DNA of 64,000 nucleotides from Peptoniphilus sp. KCTC 25270 (lineage in GTDB: Bacteria; Bacillota; Clostridia; Tissierellales; Peptoniphilaceae): contig NZ_JAJMZJ010000001.1 of NCBI RefSeq assembly GCF_021012875.1, positions 62,001-126,000 on the forward strand, given 5' to 3'. How positions within the stretch are numbered: the first letter of the stretch is position 1; each line of letters begins with the position of its first letter. Shown here one piece after another: positions 25,054 through 34,296 of this stretch. A model generated the notes under the pieces. The model was not told the DNA's origin. It worked only from the letters and a program-made list of their open reading frames with translations, and ran no database searches. The translations under genes and the position numbers were made by a program.

Positions 25054-25795
25054 AGCGCAATCTCTTTCTGGGATTGTAGGGATATTGCTTTTGTGGACGT
25101 TTCTTTCTGAAACGGGGATTGTCAATTCCTATATGTTGCCAAGTCCTATTGATGTAATCAAAGCCTTAATTCAAGATGCGCCTTTGCTTATAGAACATGG
25201 AAAAGTAACATTATTGGAAGCTTTTATTGGGCTATTTTTGGGGATTCTTTTGGGATTTTCCATGGCTCTTTTAATGGAATATTTCAATCCTTTGTACAAA
25301 GCAATGTATCCTGTTTTGGTTGTAACCCAAACTGTCCCAACGGTGGCGATTGCCCCATTGTTGGTTCTTTGGTTTGGCTACGACATCCAAGCAAAAATTG
25401 TTTTAATTGTTATCGCTACGTTTTTTCCTATTACAGTAGGAGTTTTGGATGGATTCAAATCGGTGGATCCGGATATGATTAAATTGTTTCGCTCTATGGG
25501 AGCGAATCCTTTACAAATTCTTTGGCATGGGAAATTGCCCCATGTAAAGTCTTATTTTTTTGCCAGTCTAAGAATTTCAGCGGCCTATGCAGTAGTAGGA
25601 GCTGTAATTGCAGAATGGCTAGGAGGTTATAGTGGATTGGGCGTTTATATGACTCGCGTTCGAAAATCCTATGCCTTTGATCGAATGTTTGCTGTAATTT
25701 TATTAATATCTGTATTAAGTGTACTCTTGATGAAACTGGTAGATTGGATTCAAATTTTGAGTATGCCTTGGATAAGAAAACACAGAGGGGATTGA
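25025..25795 (+). CDS. thiX: Thiamine-precursor ABC transporter permease
   Basis: A 256-residue permease with about six helices and the binding-protein-dependent transport signature EAFIGLFLGILLGFSMAL; the contact loop to the ATPase is in FRSMGANPLQILWHGKLPH. With ThiY and ThiZ it should import hydroxymethylpyrimidine or a related precursor. The start lies inside the preceding gene; no clear site is seen, so translation is probably coupled. Confidence 0.88.
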   Translation: MKKFQNITNRAQSLSGIVGILLLWTFLSETGIVNSYMLPSPIDVIKALIQDAPLLIEHGKVTLLEAFIGLFLGILLGFSMALLMEYFNPLYKAMYPVLVVTQTVPTVAIAPLLVLWFGYDIQAKIVLIVIATFFPITVGVLDGFKSVDPDMIKLFRSMGANPLQILWHGKLPHVKSYFFASLRISAAYAVVGAVIAEWLGGYSGLGVYMTRVRKSYAFDRMFAVILLISVLSVLLMKLVDWIQILSMPWIRKHRGD

Positions 25796-25796
25796 G

Positions 25797-26795
25797 ATGA
25801 AAAAAATATTGTCCGCTATATTGCTTGCGGGTGCTTTTATTTTTGTAGGATGTAGCAATGGAGAGATGGCAAAGACAGAAGATGGAAAAGAAATGCACTC
25901 TCTACAATTGGTATTGGATTATACGCCAAATACAAACCATACGGGAATTTATGTAGCTGATGCTTTGGGATATTATGAAGAAGAAGGAATTGATTTGGAT
26001 ATTGCCCAACCGCCAGAAGGAGGCGCGCCTGTTTTGGTAGCTTCTGGAAAAGCACAGTTGGGAATTGATTACCAAGATACCATCGCTTCGGCCTATGCCC
26101 AAGAAAATCCGTTGCCTGTTACAAATATTGCGGCTTTGGTTCAACACAATACATCTGGAATCGTATCTTTGAAAGGAAATGGAATGGATCGTCCTAAGGG
26201 GATGGAAGGAAAAAGATACGCAACTTGGGGTATGGAAACAGAACAAGCCATGGTAAAAAATGTAGTGGAAGAAGATGGGGGAGATTTTTCAAAGGTACAA
26301 TTGTTGCCATCGAATTTCACCGATGTGTTTACAGGTTTAGGAAATGAAGCAGACGCCGTATGGATTTTTTACGGATGGGATGGTGTAGCTGCAGAAGTAA
26401 AAGAGGTTCCGATTGACTATTTCGCCTTTAGAGATATCAATCCAGTATTTGATTATTACACACCAACCATTATTGCCAATAACGAATTCTTAGAAGAAAA
26501 TGGCGAGTTAACCAAAGCCTTTTTACGAGCAACAAAAAAAGGATATGAATATGCCATTGAAAATCCAGAAGAAGCAGCGGATATTTTATTAAAAGCCAGT
26601 CCAGAGTTGGACCGCGACATTGTAGTAGCGAGCCAAAAATATTTGAGCAAAGAATATATTGCCGATGCAGAAAAATGGGGATATATTGACAGCGCTCGTT
26701 GGAACGCATTCTATCAATGGTTATATGAAAACAAATTGATTGAAAGTGAGATAGAAGATGACTTTGGATTCACCAACGAATTCTTACCAGAATAA
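25797..26795 (+). CDS. thiY: Thiamine-precursor substrate-binding lipoprotein
   Basis: A 332-residue lipoprotein with lipobox FVGC at about residues 16-19. It has the NMT1/THI5-like binding-protein start LVLDYTPNTNHTGIYVA and the loop PPEGGAPVLVASGKAQLGI. Members of this family capture hydroxymethylpyrimidine-type precursors for ThiXZ. The start follows the thiX stop by one base and the end overlaps thiZ by 38 bases. Confidence 0.92.
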   Translation: MKKILSAILLAGAFIFVGCSNGEMAKTEDGKEMHSLQLVLDYTPNTNHTGIYVADALGYYEEEGIDLDIAQPPEGGAPVLVASGKAQLGIDYQDTIASAYAQENPLPVTNIAALVQHNTSGIVSLKGNGMDRPKGMEGKRYATWGMETEQAMVKNVVEEDGGDFSKVQLLPSNFTDVFTGLGNEADAVWIFYGWDGVAAEVKEVPIDYFAFRDINPVFDYYTPTIIANNEFLEENGELTKAFLRATKKGYEYAIENPEEAADILLKASPELDRDIVVASQKYLSKEYIADAEKWGYIDSARWNAFYQWLYENKLIESEIEDDFGFTNEFLPE

Positions 26796-27531
26796 CGCCG
26801 TCTTAACCGTAGAAGGGGTTATGAAATCCTACCAAAACATTCCCACCATTGAAGACATCCATCTTCAAGTAAAAGAGGGCGAAATTGTTTCTCTTTTGGG
26901 TTTAAGTGGAGTAGGAAAGACAACCCTTTTTAACGTAATTTCTGGAGTAGGAATTCCCGATAAGGGAAAGGTATTTTTCCAAGGAATGGACGTAACGGGA
27001 AAGCCGGGACATATTAGCTATATGTTACAAAAGGATCTTTTGATTGAACAAAAAAACATTATGGACAATGTGATTTTGCCTTTGATTCTAAAGGGAGAGA
27101 AGAAATCTTTGGCCCAAGAAAAGGCGAAAAAACTTTTGCCCATGTTTGGTTTGGAAGGATATGAAAAATCCTATCCCAATGCTTTATCAGGAGGAATGCG
27201 TCAACGGGCCGCCTTTTTGCGAACTTACTTTGCCTCAGAGGAAGTGGTCTTATTGGACGAACCCTTTAGTGCCTTAGATGCCATAACAAAAAAGCAAATG
27301 CATAAGTGGTACCAAGAAATGAGTGAAACCTTAGGTCTTACAACGCTTTTTATTACCCACGATATTGATGAAGCCCTTTTGTTGTCCGATCGCATCTATT
27401 TAATGACAGGGTCCCCAGGACGAATTTCCTTTGAATTGCCTTTGAAAAAACGAGATGGGGAAGATTTTTCCCTTACGCCAGAATTTTTAGAATACAAAAA
27501 ACAAATCCTAAGAGAATTGGGGTTGGAATAG
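26758..27531 (+). CDS. thiZ: Thiamine-precursor ABC transporter ATPase
   Basis: A 257-residue ATPase: Walker A GLSGVGKTT, signature LSGGMRQR, Walker B VVLLDEPFSALD and switch His in ITHDIDEA. The ATG at 26758 lies 38 bases inside thiY, so the four genes DUF77-thiX-thiY-thiZ are tightly packed. A UUCG-loop terminator follows directly. Confidence 0.92.
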   Translation: MTLDSPTNSYQNNAVLTVEGVMKSYQNIPTIEDIHLQVKEGEIVSLLGLSGVGKTTLFNVISGVGIPDKGKVFFQGMDVTGKPGHISYMLQKDLLIEQKNIMDNVILPLILKGEKKSLAQEKAKKLLPMFGLEGYEKSYPNALSGGMRQRAAFLRTYFASEEVVLLDEPFSALDAITKKQMHKWYQEMSETLGLTTLFITHDIDEALLLSDRIYLMTGSPGRISFELPLKKRDGEDFSLTPEFLEYKKQILRELGLE

Positions 27532-27532
27532 A

Positions 27533-27563
27533 AATGCGACTTCTTCGGAAGTCGTATTTTTTG
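27533..27563 (+). terminator. Terminator of the thiamine operon
   Basis: TGCGACTTC and GAAGTCGTA pair around a stable TTCG tetraloop, followed by six T. Confidence 0.93.
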
Positions 27564-27668
27564 TAGAAAAAAAGAAAAATACACGGATTTTTCTTCAATC
27601 GACCGAAATTCCCAAGAAAGGGTATAGGTATAGGGAAAGCACGAAAAGAAAGAGAAAGTAGAGGATTT

Positions 27669-29210
27669 ATGAATAATACTTGGAATTTGCTTACCACCAA
27701 TGGAGATTTTTTTCTTCGGCTATTTATAGAACATTTACAAATTGCTGGTACATCTATTTTTATTGCCAGTATATTGGGTCTAGCCATTGGGATACTGATT
27801 ACTCGATACGAAAAAATTGCGGAATTTGTATTGGGATTTGTGAACATTGTTTATACGATTCCATCCATTGCCCTTTTGGGAATTTTGGTAGCATTTACAG
27901 GAATTGGAAACACGACAGCCATTATTGCTTTAACGATTTACGCTTTATTGCCAATGGTTCGTAGTACATATACAGGAATCAAAAATATTAATCCGAATAT
28001 TATTGAAGCAGCTTATGGAATGGGGAGTACAGACCGAGAAGTTTTAACAAAAATTACTTTGCCCTTGGCCCTTCCTGTTATTATGACGGGGTTAAGAAAT
28101 ATGGTAACTATGACCATTGCTTTGGCAGGAATCGCTTCTTTTGTTGGAGCCGGTGGACTGGGAGTCGCTATATTTCGTGGAATCACCACCAACAAAACAG
28201 AGATGATTTTAGCCGGAAGTATTTTGGTGGCGTTATTGGCTTTATTGTGTGATTTTATTTTGGGAAGAATAGAAAATCGCATAGAAAATCACAAGAAAGT
28301 ATATGGAAAGATTCTCATCCCCTTAGCGGCTCTTTTATTGATTGTACCTATGGTGCTTTCTAGTATTTCTGGGAATAGAACCATTCATATTGCAACAAAA
28401 CCAACAACAGAAAATTATATTACAGGACAGATTACAAAACTTTTAATAGAAGAAATGACGGATTTAGAACCCATTGTTACAAGTGGCGTTGCTGGGGGAA
28501 CTTCTAATATTCATCCCGCTATGGAAAAAGGAGATTTTGACATCTATACAGAGTATACGGGAACGGCTTGGCAAGTTATTTTGAAACGAGAAGATCATTA
28601 CGACGAATCAAAGTTTGAAGAGTTAAAGCAAGCCTATGAAGAAGAGTGTGGTTTGACCTTTGATGGAATGTTTGGTTTTAACAACACCTATGGAATCGCC
28701 GTATTGAATTCTGTTGCGGAACGTTATAATTTAGAAACATATAGCGACTTAGGAGCCGTATCTTCTGCCTTAACCTTTGGAGCAGAAGCCGACTTTTTTG
28801 AAAGAGAAGATGGGTATCAGGCTTTGGTAGATACCTATGGATTTGAATTTGGAAGTATTTCTGATATGGATGTTGGACTAAAGTATAAGGCGATTCAACA
28901 AGAAGAAATGGACGCTATGGTTATTTATACAACCGATGGGCAACTTTCTTCTACGGATGTAAAAGTTTTAGAAGATGACAAAAAACTCTATCCTTCTTAT
29001 TTGGCTGGAAACGTAGTTCGAATGGATACCTTAGAAAGCCATCCCGAATTGCAAGAGGTTCTAGACGCTATGGATGGATTGATTGGAGAAGAAGAAATGA
29101 TTGAAATGAACAATAAAGTAGAGTCTTTGGGAGAAACCCCAGAGAATGTTGCCAGAGAGTTTCTTCTTTCCAAAGGAATGATAAAAGAGGAGGGAAAAAA
29201 TGGGAATTGA
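27669..29210 (+). CDS. Fused ABC permease and substrate-binding protein (OpuC/EgtU type)
   Basis: A 513-residue fusion. Residues 1 to about 235 form the permease, with TIPSIALLGILVAF, the ATPase-contact loop AAYGMGSTDREVLTKITLPLA and ASFVGAGGLG. Residues about 240-513 are an OpuAC-type binding domain starting IHIATKPTTENYITGQI and including DIYTEYTGTAWQ. This architecture occurs in importers of glycine betaine, choline or carnitine and in the ergothioneine importer EgtU. The sequence alone does not settle the ligand. It overlaps the ATPase gene by 11 bases. Confidence 0.88.
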   Translation: MNNTWNLLTTNGDFFLRLFIEHLQIAGTSIFIASILGLAIGILITRYEKIAEFVLGFVNIVYTIPSIALLGILVAFTGIGNTTAIIALTIYALLPMVRSTYTGIKNINPNIIEAAYGMGSTDREVLTKITLPLALPVIMTGLRNMVTMTIALAGIASFVGAGGLGVAIFRGITTNKTEMILAGSILVALLALLCDFILGRIENRIENHKKVYGKILIPLAALLLIVPMVLSSISGNRTIHIATKPTTENYITGQITKLLIEEMTDLEPIVTSGVAGGTSNIHPAMEKGDFDIYTEYTGTAWQVILKREDHYDESKFEELKQAYEEECGLTFDGMFGFNNTYGIAVLNSVAERYNLETYSDLGAVSSALTFGAEADFFEREDGYQALVDTYGFEFGSISDMDVGLKYKAIQQEEMDAMVIYTTDGQLSSTDVKVLEDDKKLYPSYLAGNVVRMDTLESHPELQEVLDAMDGLIGEEEMIEMNNKVESLGETPENVAREFLLSKGMIKEEGKNGN

Positions 29211-29943
29211 ATATAAAAACGTAACGAAATCCTATGGGGATCGGATGATTATTCCTCCTTTTCATTTAGAGATTCATGAGGGAGAATTTTTAACCATTAT
29301 TGGAGAATCTGGCTCAGGGAAGACGACGATTATGAAAATGATCAATGGATTGGTGGAACCTGATTCTGGGGAAATTCAAATGAATGGAGAAAATATTGCC
29401 AATATGGACATGATTCAGCTTCGCCGGAAAATAGGCTATGCGATTCAAGGAAATATTTTGTTTCCTCATTTAACGGTAAAGGAAAACATTGCCTATGTTC
29501 TTCGACTTTTGGGAAATTCAGAGGAAAAAATCGATGAAATTGTAGAAAATTTGTTGGAAATGGTCAATTTATCCATAGAAGAAAAAGAAAAATACCCCTC
29601 GGAACTTTCCGGTGGGCAAAAACAAAGGGTGGGGATTGCCCGTTCCATAGCAGCTTCTCCTGATGTTTTATTAATGGATGAGCCCTTTGGTGCCTTAGAT
29701 GCCATAACAAAGCATCAGCTCCAAAAGGAGATGAAAGCCATTCACAAAAAGTTGGGAACGACCATCGTCTTTATTACCCATGATATTTCGGAAGCCTTAA
29801 AGTTGGGAACGCGGGTTATGGTTATGTCTAAGGGAGAAATTCAGCAAATTGGAACGCCTAGAGAAATTGTAGAAGAACCAGCCAATGAATACATTCAAGA
29901 ATTAATTGAAACTGCTTTTATCCGCTGGGAAGAAGAAGTGTAG
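29200..29943 (+). CDS. ABC transporter ATPase partner of the fusion importer
   Basis: A 247-residue ATPase: Walker A GESGSGKTT, signature LSGGQKQR, Walker B VLLMDEPFGALDAITK and ITHDISEA. OpuA/OpuC ATPases of osmoprotectant systems have about 380-400 residues with two C-terminal CBS domains that sense ionic strength; this one ends just after the nucleotide-binding domain. That argues against osmotic control and leaves a constitutive or EgtV-like role possible. GGAGGG is next to its start inside the upstream gene. Confidence 0.9.
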   Translation: MGIEYKNVTKSYGDRMIIPPFHLEIHEGEFLTIIGESGSGKTTIMKMINGLVEPDSGEIQMNGENIANMDMIQLRRKIGYAIQGNILFPHLTVKENIAYVLRLLGNSEEKIDEIVENLLEMVNLSIEEKEKYPSELSGGQKQRVGIARSIAASPDVLLMDEPFGALDAITKHQLQKEMKAIHKKLGTTIVFITHDISEALKLGTRVMVMSKGEIQQIGTPREIVEEPANEYIQELIETAFIRWEEEV

Positions 29944-29949
29944 CCATGT

Positions 29950-29984
29950 AAAAAGGCCCCCGAAATTTCGGGGACCTTTTTTTG
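29950..29984. terminator. Bidirectional terminator
   Basis: AAAAAGGCCCCCGAAA and its near complement TTTCGGGGACCTTTTT form a long stem with one mismatch, between convergent genes. Confidence 0.93.
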
Positions 29985-29985
29985 T

Positions 29986-31587
29986 TTATTTTTCGTAAGC
30001 CAAAGCACCGTTGACAAAAGTTTTTTCTACGGTAATGTCTTTGATTTCCATGGGGTCACAAGTAAAAATATCTCGATCCAAAACAATAAAATCGGCATAA
30101 TATCCAGGTTTTAATCGTCCTTTTCGATCTTCAACGCCTTCCATATAAGCAGATTCTAATGTATAAGAATCAATGGCATCTTCCACAGAAACTCGCTCTT
30201 CTGGATAAAATCCGCCCTCTGGGAATCCGTTGGTTTTCTGACGTGTTACGGCAGAAAAAATACAAGGGAATGGATTTAAGTCTTCCACGGGAGAATCGGT
30301 ACTATAGGCCGTATGGGCTCCATAGATATTTTTCATAGAATGATAAGCGTAGGAAGTAGAAGCAAGTTCTGGACCAACGCGATCTTCCATCATAGTAATA
30401 TCATATTCTAAGAAAATAGGTTGATAACTGACAACAATATCCAAATCGCCAATTCGCTTCATCAATGGTTTGTCCGTAATTTGGCAGTGAACCAAAGTGT
30501 GGCGAAGAGAATTTTTCCCGTCCTTAAAATGTTTTTCGTAACTATCTACAACCGTACGAATGGCCTCATCTCCAATGGTATGAACCAAAAGTGGGATGCG
30601 TTTTTCTTCTGCAAAAGCACAAAAAGCATCCATATCTTCCTTGGAAATGGCCTCGACGCCCTTAGTACTTGGATCATCATAATAAGGTTTTGACAAAAGA
30701 GCCGTTCTTGCCCCTAAAGAACCATCCTTAAACAATTTAATGGCCCCTTTTTGGTAAACATCGTCATAAATATCTTGGTAATAATATTTTTCAATGTATT
30801 CCTTTAATGTGTCCATTTGGTTGAAATTAAATTGAGGGAAATAACGCATAGGCGTTTTCTTTTCCTTATAAATCTTTTGAATCACAGAAAACATAGGGTC
30901 CCAATGGTCCGCCATCATAATATCGCAAGATTGAACCGTTGTAACGCCATTTTTTAAGGCATAATCAGCAGCCAATAAGAATTTCTTCTCAATTTCTTCT
31001 TCGCTATCCTGTGGGACGATGGAACGAGCTTCAATGGCCGCATTTTCTGTGAAAACGCCTAACATTTCGCCGTCCTCTTCCCGATAGATTTCTCCTCCGG
31101 GAATAACCTTGTCCTTATCCCAACCCAAAAGTTCCAAAGCCTTTGTATTCATACTAATAACATGAACGCAAACACGCTCTGCTACAATGGGAACCTCTGT
31201 AGAAATTCGGTCCAAATCGTGGCGATTTACAGAGCGTTTTTCTCCCTCTTCAAAATAATCTTGATTCCATCCTCTACCAACAACAAAAGATAGATCTGGA
31301 TTTTCTTCTATATATTTTTTGCCTCGTTCAACAATTTCATCGATGCTTCTAGCACCGTTTAATTGAAGTTGCGCCAAAGCATTTCCAGTAATATATAGGT
31401 GTAGATGGGAATCGTTAATCCCCGGAATTACGGTTTTTCCTTCTAAATCTACAATAGTATCTCCTTTTGAAGATTTGATTTCATCGTTGGTTCCGACGGC
31501 AATGATTTTCTCATCCTCAACAGACATAGCTTCAACAAACCGTCCCTGTTCCACGTAAATTTTTCCATTTATATATTTTGTAATCAT
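29986..31587 (-). CDS. YtcJ-like amidohydrolase
   Basis: A 533-residue metal-dependent hydrolase of the amidohydrolase 3 family. The metal motif is INDSHLHLY; KLFKDGSLGARTALL follows mid-protein, with further ligands in HTIGDEAI and the YSTDSPVEDLNPF segment near the C-terminus. The start at 31587 has AAAGGA upstream. YtcJ-like enzymes remain of unknown substrate. The adjacent IclR-type regulator, on the same strand upstream, probably controls it. Confidence 0.88.
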   Translation of the reverse strand: MITKYINGKIYVEQGRFVEAMSVEDEKIIAVGTNDEIKSSKGDTIVDLEGKTVIPGINDSHLHLYITGNALAQLQLNGARSIDEIVERGKKYIEENPDLSFVVGRGWNQDYFEEGEKRSVNRHDLDRISTEVPIVAERVCVHVISMNTKALELLGWDKDKVIPGGEIYREEDGEMLGVFTENAAIEARSIVPQDSEEEIEKKFLLAADYALKNGVTTVQSCDIMMADHWDPMFSVIQKIYKEKKTPMRYFPQFNFNQMDTLKEYIEKYYYQDIYDDVYQKGAIKLFKDGSLGARTALLSKPYYDDPSTKGVEAISKEDMDAFCAFAEEKRIPLLVHTIGDEAIRTVVDSYEKHFKDGKNSLRHTLVHCQITDKPLMKRIGDLDIVVSYQPIFLEYDITMMEDRVGPELASTSYAYHSMKNIYGAHTAYSTDSPVEDLNPFPCIFSAVTRQKTNGFPEGGFYPEERVSVEDAIDSYTLESAYMEGVEDRKGRLKPGYYADFIVLDRDIFTCDPMEIKDITVEKTFVNGALAYEK

Positions 31588-31654
31588 CGATTCATCCTTT
31601 CTTCTCAAAGATTACCTTAAAGTATATCATAAATTGGCATTTTATTGAAATAAA

Positions 31655-31685
31655 GCAAAAAAAACAGCCCGAAGGCTGCTTTTTA
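31655..31685 (-). terminator. Terminator of the IclR-type gene
   Basis: On the minus strand AAGCAGCC and GGCTGTTT pair around TTCG and run into eight T. It begins at the stop codon of the regulator gene and so separates it from the amidohydrolase. Confidence 0.88.
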
Positions 31686-32444
31686 TAAATCCATAAGGGT
31701 TGTAGTAAATTCCTTCACCTCTTTGGCAATGTTGTCTTTTTCCTCTAAAATTTCTTCATTGGAACTAGATAAACTAATCGTAGCGAAACAATCTCCTCTG
31801 CGATTGAGAATCGGGAAGGCAATAGAGCCAATTCCATCGCTAATTTCACCAATTTCCAAAGCATATCCTTGCTTCTTTATTTCTTGCATTTCTTGGAATA
31901 GAATTTCAGGGTTTGTCTTAGTAGATTCGGTATATTTTGTTAAATTGGTTTCTTCTAGGTATTCGTGTTGCAATTTTTCGCTTAGAGTAGAAAGATACGC
32001 TTTTCCAGAGGAAGTAGCGTGGAGAGGGAAAGGAGTACGGGAACGCGTCATCAAAAGATAGCGAGAGTTATCAGGGACTTCTGTATAAAGGGTAAAAAGT
32101 CGCCCTGAAGAAATCATATTTAAGCGTACACTCATTAAGTATTCATTGGACAATTTTTTCAAAAAAGGCTGAATTTTATGTTTTGTATGATAAATAATTT
32201 GTTCTTCTACAAGCTCTGCTTTAGGAACATAAGCAAGGCCTAAGCAATAGCTATTGTCTGAAGAATCGTGAGACAAATAATGAAAATGAACAAGAGTATT
32301 GACCAAACCTCTTGTGGTATTAATGTTTAGATGAACCATTTCTGTAATATCATTTAGGCTAAGACGAGGGTGCAATTCATCAAAACAATCCAATATAGCA
32401 AAAGCTCGCTGTAATGATTGAATAATTCTATGATTTTTTTCCAT
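31683..32444 (-). CDS. IclR-family transcriptional regulator
   Basis: A 253-residue regulator with an N-terminal winged HTH (LSLNDITEMVHLNINTTRGL) and a C-terminal effector domain with LHATSSGKAYLSTLS and GEISDGIGSIAFPILNRRGD, all typical of IclR. GAAGGAAT precedes the ATG at 32444; the frame is open upstream without a site. It lies next to the amidohydrolase and probably responds to that enzyme's substrate. Confidence 0.9.
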   Translation of the reverse strand: MEKNHRIIQSLQRAFAILDCFDELHPRLSLNDITEMVHLNINTTRGLVNTLVHFHYLSHDSSDNSYCLGLAYVPKAELVEEQIIYHTKHKIQPFLKKLSNEYLMSVRLNMISSGRLFTLYTEVPDNSRYLLMTRSRTPFPLHATSSGKAYLSTLSEKLQHEYLEETNLTKYTESTKTNPEILFQEMQEIKKQGYALEIGEISDGIGSIAFPILNRRGDCFATISLSSSNEEILEEKDNIAKEVKEFTTTLMDL

Positions 32445-32614
32445 ATTTATTCCTTCTTTCCTAGGGTTGACTTTATTATACATGATTCTAAAAATCTTAA
32501 CAATTAACATTTGTGACCAATCTGTACTTGTTTTCATAAGATGAAACTGATAAACTTATAAATACACTGATTCGATAAGTAAGTAGTTGGAATAGATAGG
32601 AGAAATGTAGGTTC

Positions 32615-33994
32615 ATGAAGACATTGGCGAAGGTGTTTTTGATTTTAATCGGCCTTTTATTGGTTTTATATATTGTAGGATTCGTATTTTTCCAACAGTA
32701 TTTTTTACCTAATACGATTATTAACGGGAAAGACTTTGGTTTGAAACCAAGGGCGAATTTTGTTCAGACCTATGAAGGGATTTGGAAGAACCACTCTTTG
32801 GAATTGTCTGGAAGAAACGAAAGAAAAGAAACCATTTATCCAAAAGATTTTGATTATATAGAAAAAATCGAAAACTATAAAGGATTGAATGAGAATCTTT
32901 TTTATTGGCCTATTCATAGTTTGACAAGAAATGAATACAAAGTAGATGCAAAAGTAGAATTTAATGAAGGAAAATTAAATCAAGCCATCGACAAATTAAG
33001 TATGGTTTCCTCTTCCAATATTAAAGATCCAGTACCTGCTCATATTGGTTATGAGCAAGGGAAGGGATACGTTGTAATCCCAGCAGAAGAAGGGGACCGA
33101 TTAAATAAAGAAAAATTAAAAAAAGAAATTTTATCCAGCTTAAAAGCAGGAGAATATCAATTGAATTTAGAGGAGAAAAAAGCCTACGTTACGGCAGAAC
33201 CTGCTGAAGATATGGATAAGATGGAAAACCATGCAAAGAGCTTAAATGAAATCGAAAGCTATAGTTTGGCTTATAATTTTTCTGACCGAGTGGAAAATTT
33301 GCGAGGAGAAGATTTAATTCGCCTATATTCTCAAGATGAAAAAGGGAATTTAATTCCCGATCGAGAAAAAGCAGCGGCCTATGTAAAAGAATTGGCAAAA
33401 AAATATGATACTTTTAAGGGAACGAGAGATTTTAATATAACAGGTGGCGGAACGGTTCGCATACCAGGTGGAATCTATGGTTGGTTAACGGATCAAGAAA
33501 AAACTACCGACGCTTTAATGGCGGCTATGGAATTAAAAGAGCCACAAGAAATGAAGCCGTTTTATTCTAGAGAAGCCCAATCTCGTAACGTAGATGATGT
33601 AGGAAATACCTATATTGAAATTGATATAGCAAGACAACATATGTGGATGTATAAAAATGGAGAGAAAGTTTTAGACACAGCGGTTGTAACGGGAGATCCA
33701 ACCAAAGGAAATGGAACCCCAACAGGGACTCACGTAATTTGGAGTAGAGAACGAGACCGCTATTTAACAGGAGCAACATGGAGAAGTCATGTAAATTATT
33801 GGATGCCATTTAACTGGACCGGTTGCGGAATCCATGACAGCAATTGGCGTTCTTCCTACGGTGGAAACATTTATCGAGGAAATGGAAGCCACGGTTGTGT
33901 AAATACGCCACCAGGAATCGCGGATGATTTTTACAATCAAGCTTTCCACGGTATGCCTGTAATTGTCTATAACTCAGCAACACAAAAAATATAA
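32615..33994 (+). CDS. L,D-transpeptidase with N-terminal peptidoglycan-binding domain
   Basis: A 459-residue cell-wall enzyme. A membrane anchor at residues about 5-27 is followed by a PG-binding-4-like region (residues about 190-330, with GGTVRIPGGIYGWLTD) and a C-terminal YkuD catalytic domain containing GTPTGTHVIWS and the active-site GSHGCVNTPPG, with Cys as nucleophile and His before it. It should form 3-3 cross-links or modify peptide stems. The gene has its own terminator. Confidence 0.93.
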   Translation: MKTLAKVFLILIGLLLVLYIVGFVFFQQYFLPNTIINGKDFGLKPRANFVQTYEGIWKNHSLELSGRNERKETIYPKDFDYIEKIENYKGLNENLFYWPIHSLTRNEYKVDAKVEFNEGKLNQAIDKLSMVSSSNIKDPVPAHIGYEQGKGYVVIPAEEGDRLNKEKLKKEILSSLKAGEYQLNLEEKKAYVTAEPAEDMDKMENHAKSLNEIESYSLAYNFSDRVENLRGEDLIRLYSQDEKGNLIPDREKAAAYVKELAKKYDTFKGTRDFNITGGGTVRIPGGIYGWLTDQEKTTDALMAAMELKEPQEMKPFYSREAQSRNVDDVGNTYIEIDIARQHMWMYKNGEKVLDTAVVTGDPTKGNGTPTGTHVIWSRERDRYLTGATWRSHVNYWMPFNWTGCGIHDSNWRSSYGGNIYRGNGSHGCVNTPPGIADDFYNQAFHGMPVIVYNSATQKI

Positions 33995-33998
33995 GAGA

Positions 33999-34027
33999 GA
34001 AGAGATCTTTTATGGATCTCTTTTTTA
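33999..34027 (+). terminator. Rho-independent terminator
   Basis: AAGAGATC and GATCTCTT pair around a 7-nt loop and end in six T. Confidence 0.85.
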
Positions 34028-34072
34028 TTTGGAAAATATTTTGAGAAAATATATCAATTCCTATAATTTTAC

Positions 34073-34101
34073 TATACAAGCAAAAGCCTTTGTGTTATAA
34101 T
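34073..34101 (+). promoter_or_regulatory. Promoter of the ribU transcript
   Basis: TATAAT at 34096-34101 lies 17 bases after a weak -35 (TATACA at 34073-34078), just upstream of the FMN riboswitch. Confidence 0.6.
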
Positions 34102-34123
34102 AAGAACAAGATAAAAATAAGAT

Positions 34124-34231
34124 ATCTTCAGGGCGAGGCGAAATTCCTCACCGGTGGTTATAGTCCACGAGTCGATTGACTGAATTGGTGAAATTCCAAT
34201 ACCGACGGTATAGTCCGGATGAAAGAAGATG
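34124..34231 (+). ncRNA. FMN riboswitch (RFN element) upstream of ribU
   Basis: The RFN order is clear: ATCTTCAGGGCGAGG, TTCCTCACCGGTGGT, AGTCCACGAGTCG, GGTGAAATTCCAATACCGAC, AGTCCGGATGAAAGAAGAT. FMN binding should stop expression of the riboflavin importer. A terminator hairpin follows. Confidence 0.97.
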
Positions 34232-34239
34232 GCTTTTAA

Positions 34240-34269
34240 GCTGCCCCGAAGATTACGGGCATTTTTTTG
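34240..34269 (+). terminator. Riboswitch-controlled terminator
   Basis: TGCCCCG and CGGGCA pair with a one-base bulge around a 7-nt loop, followed by seven T, between the FMN aptamer and ribU. Confidence 0.8.
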
Positions 34270-34296
34270 TGCTCGAATTCATTTGGGAGGATATCA

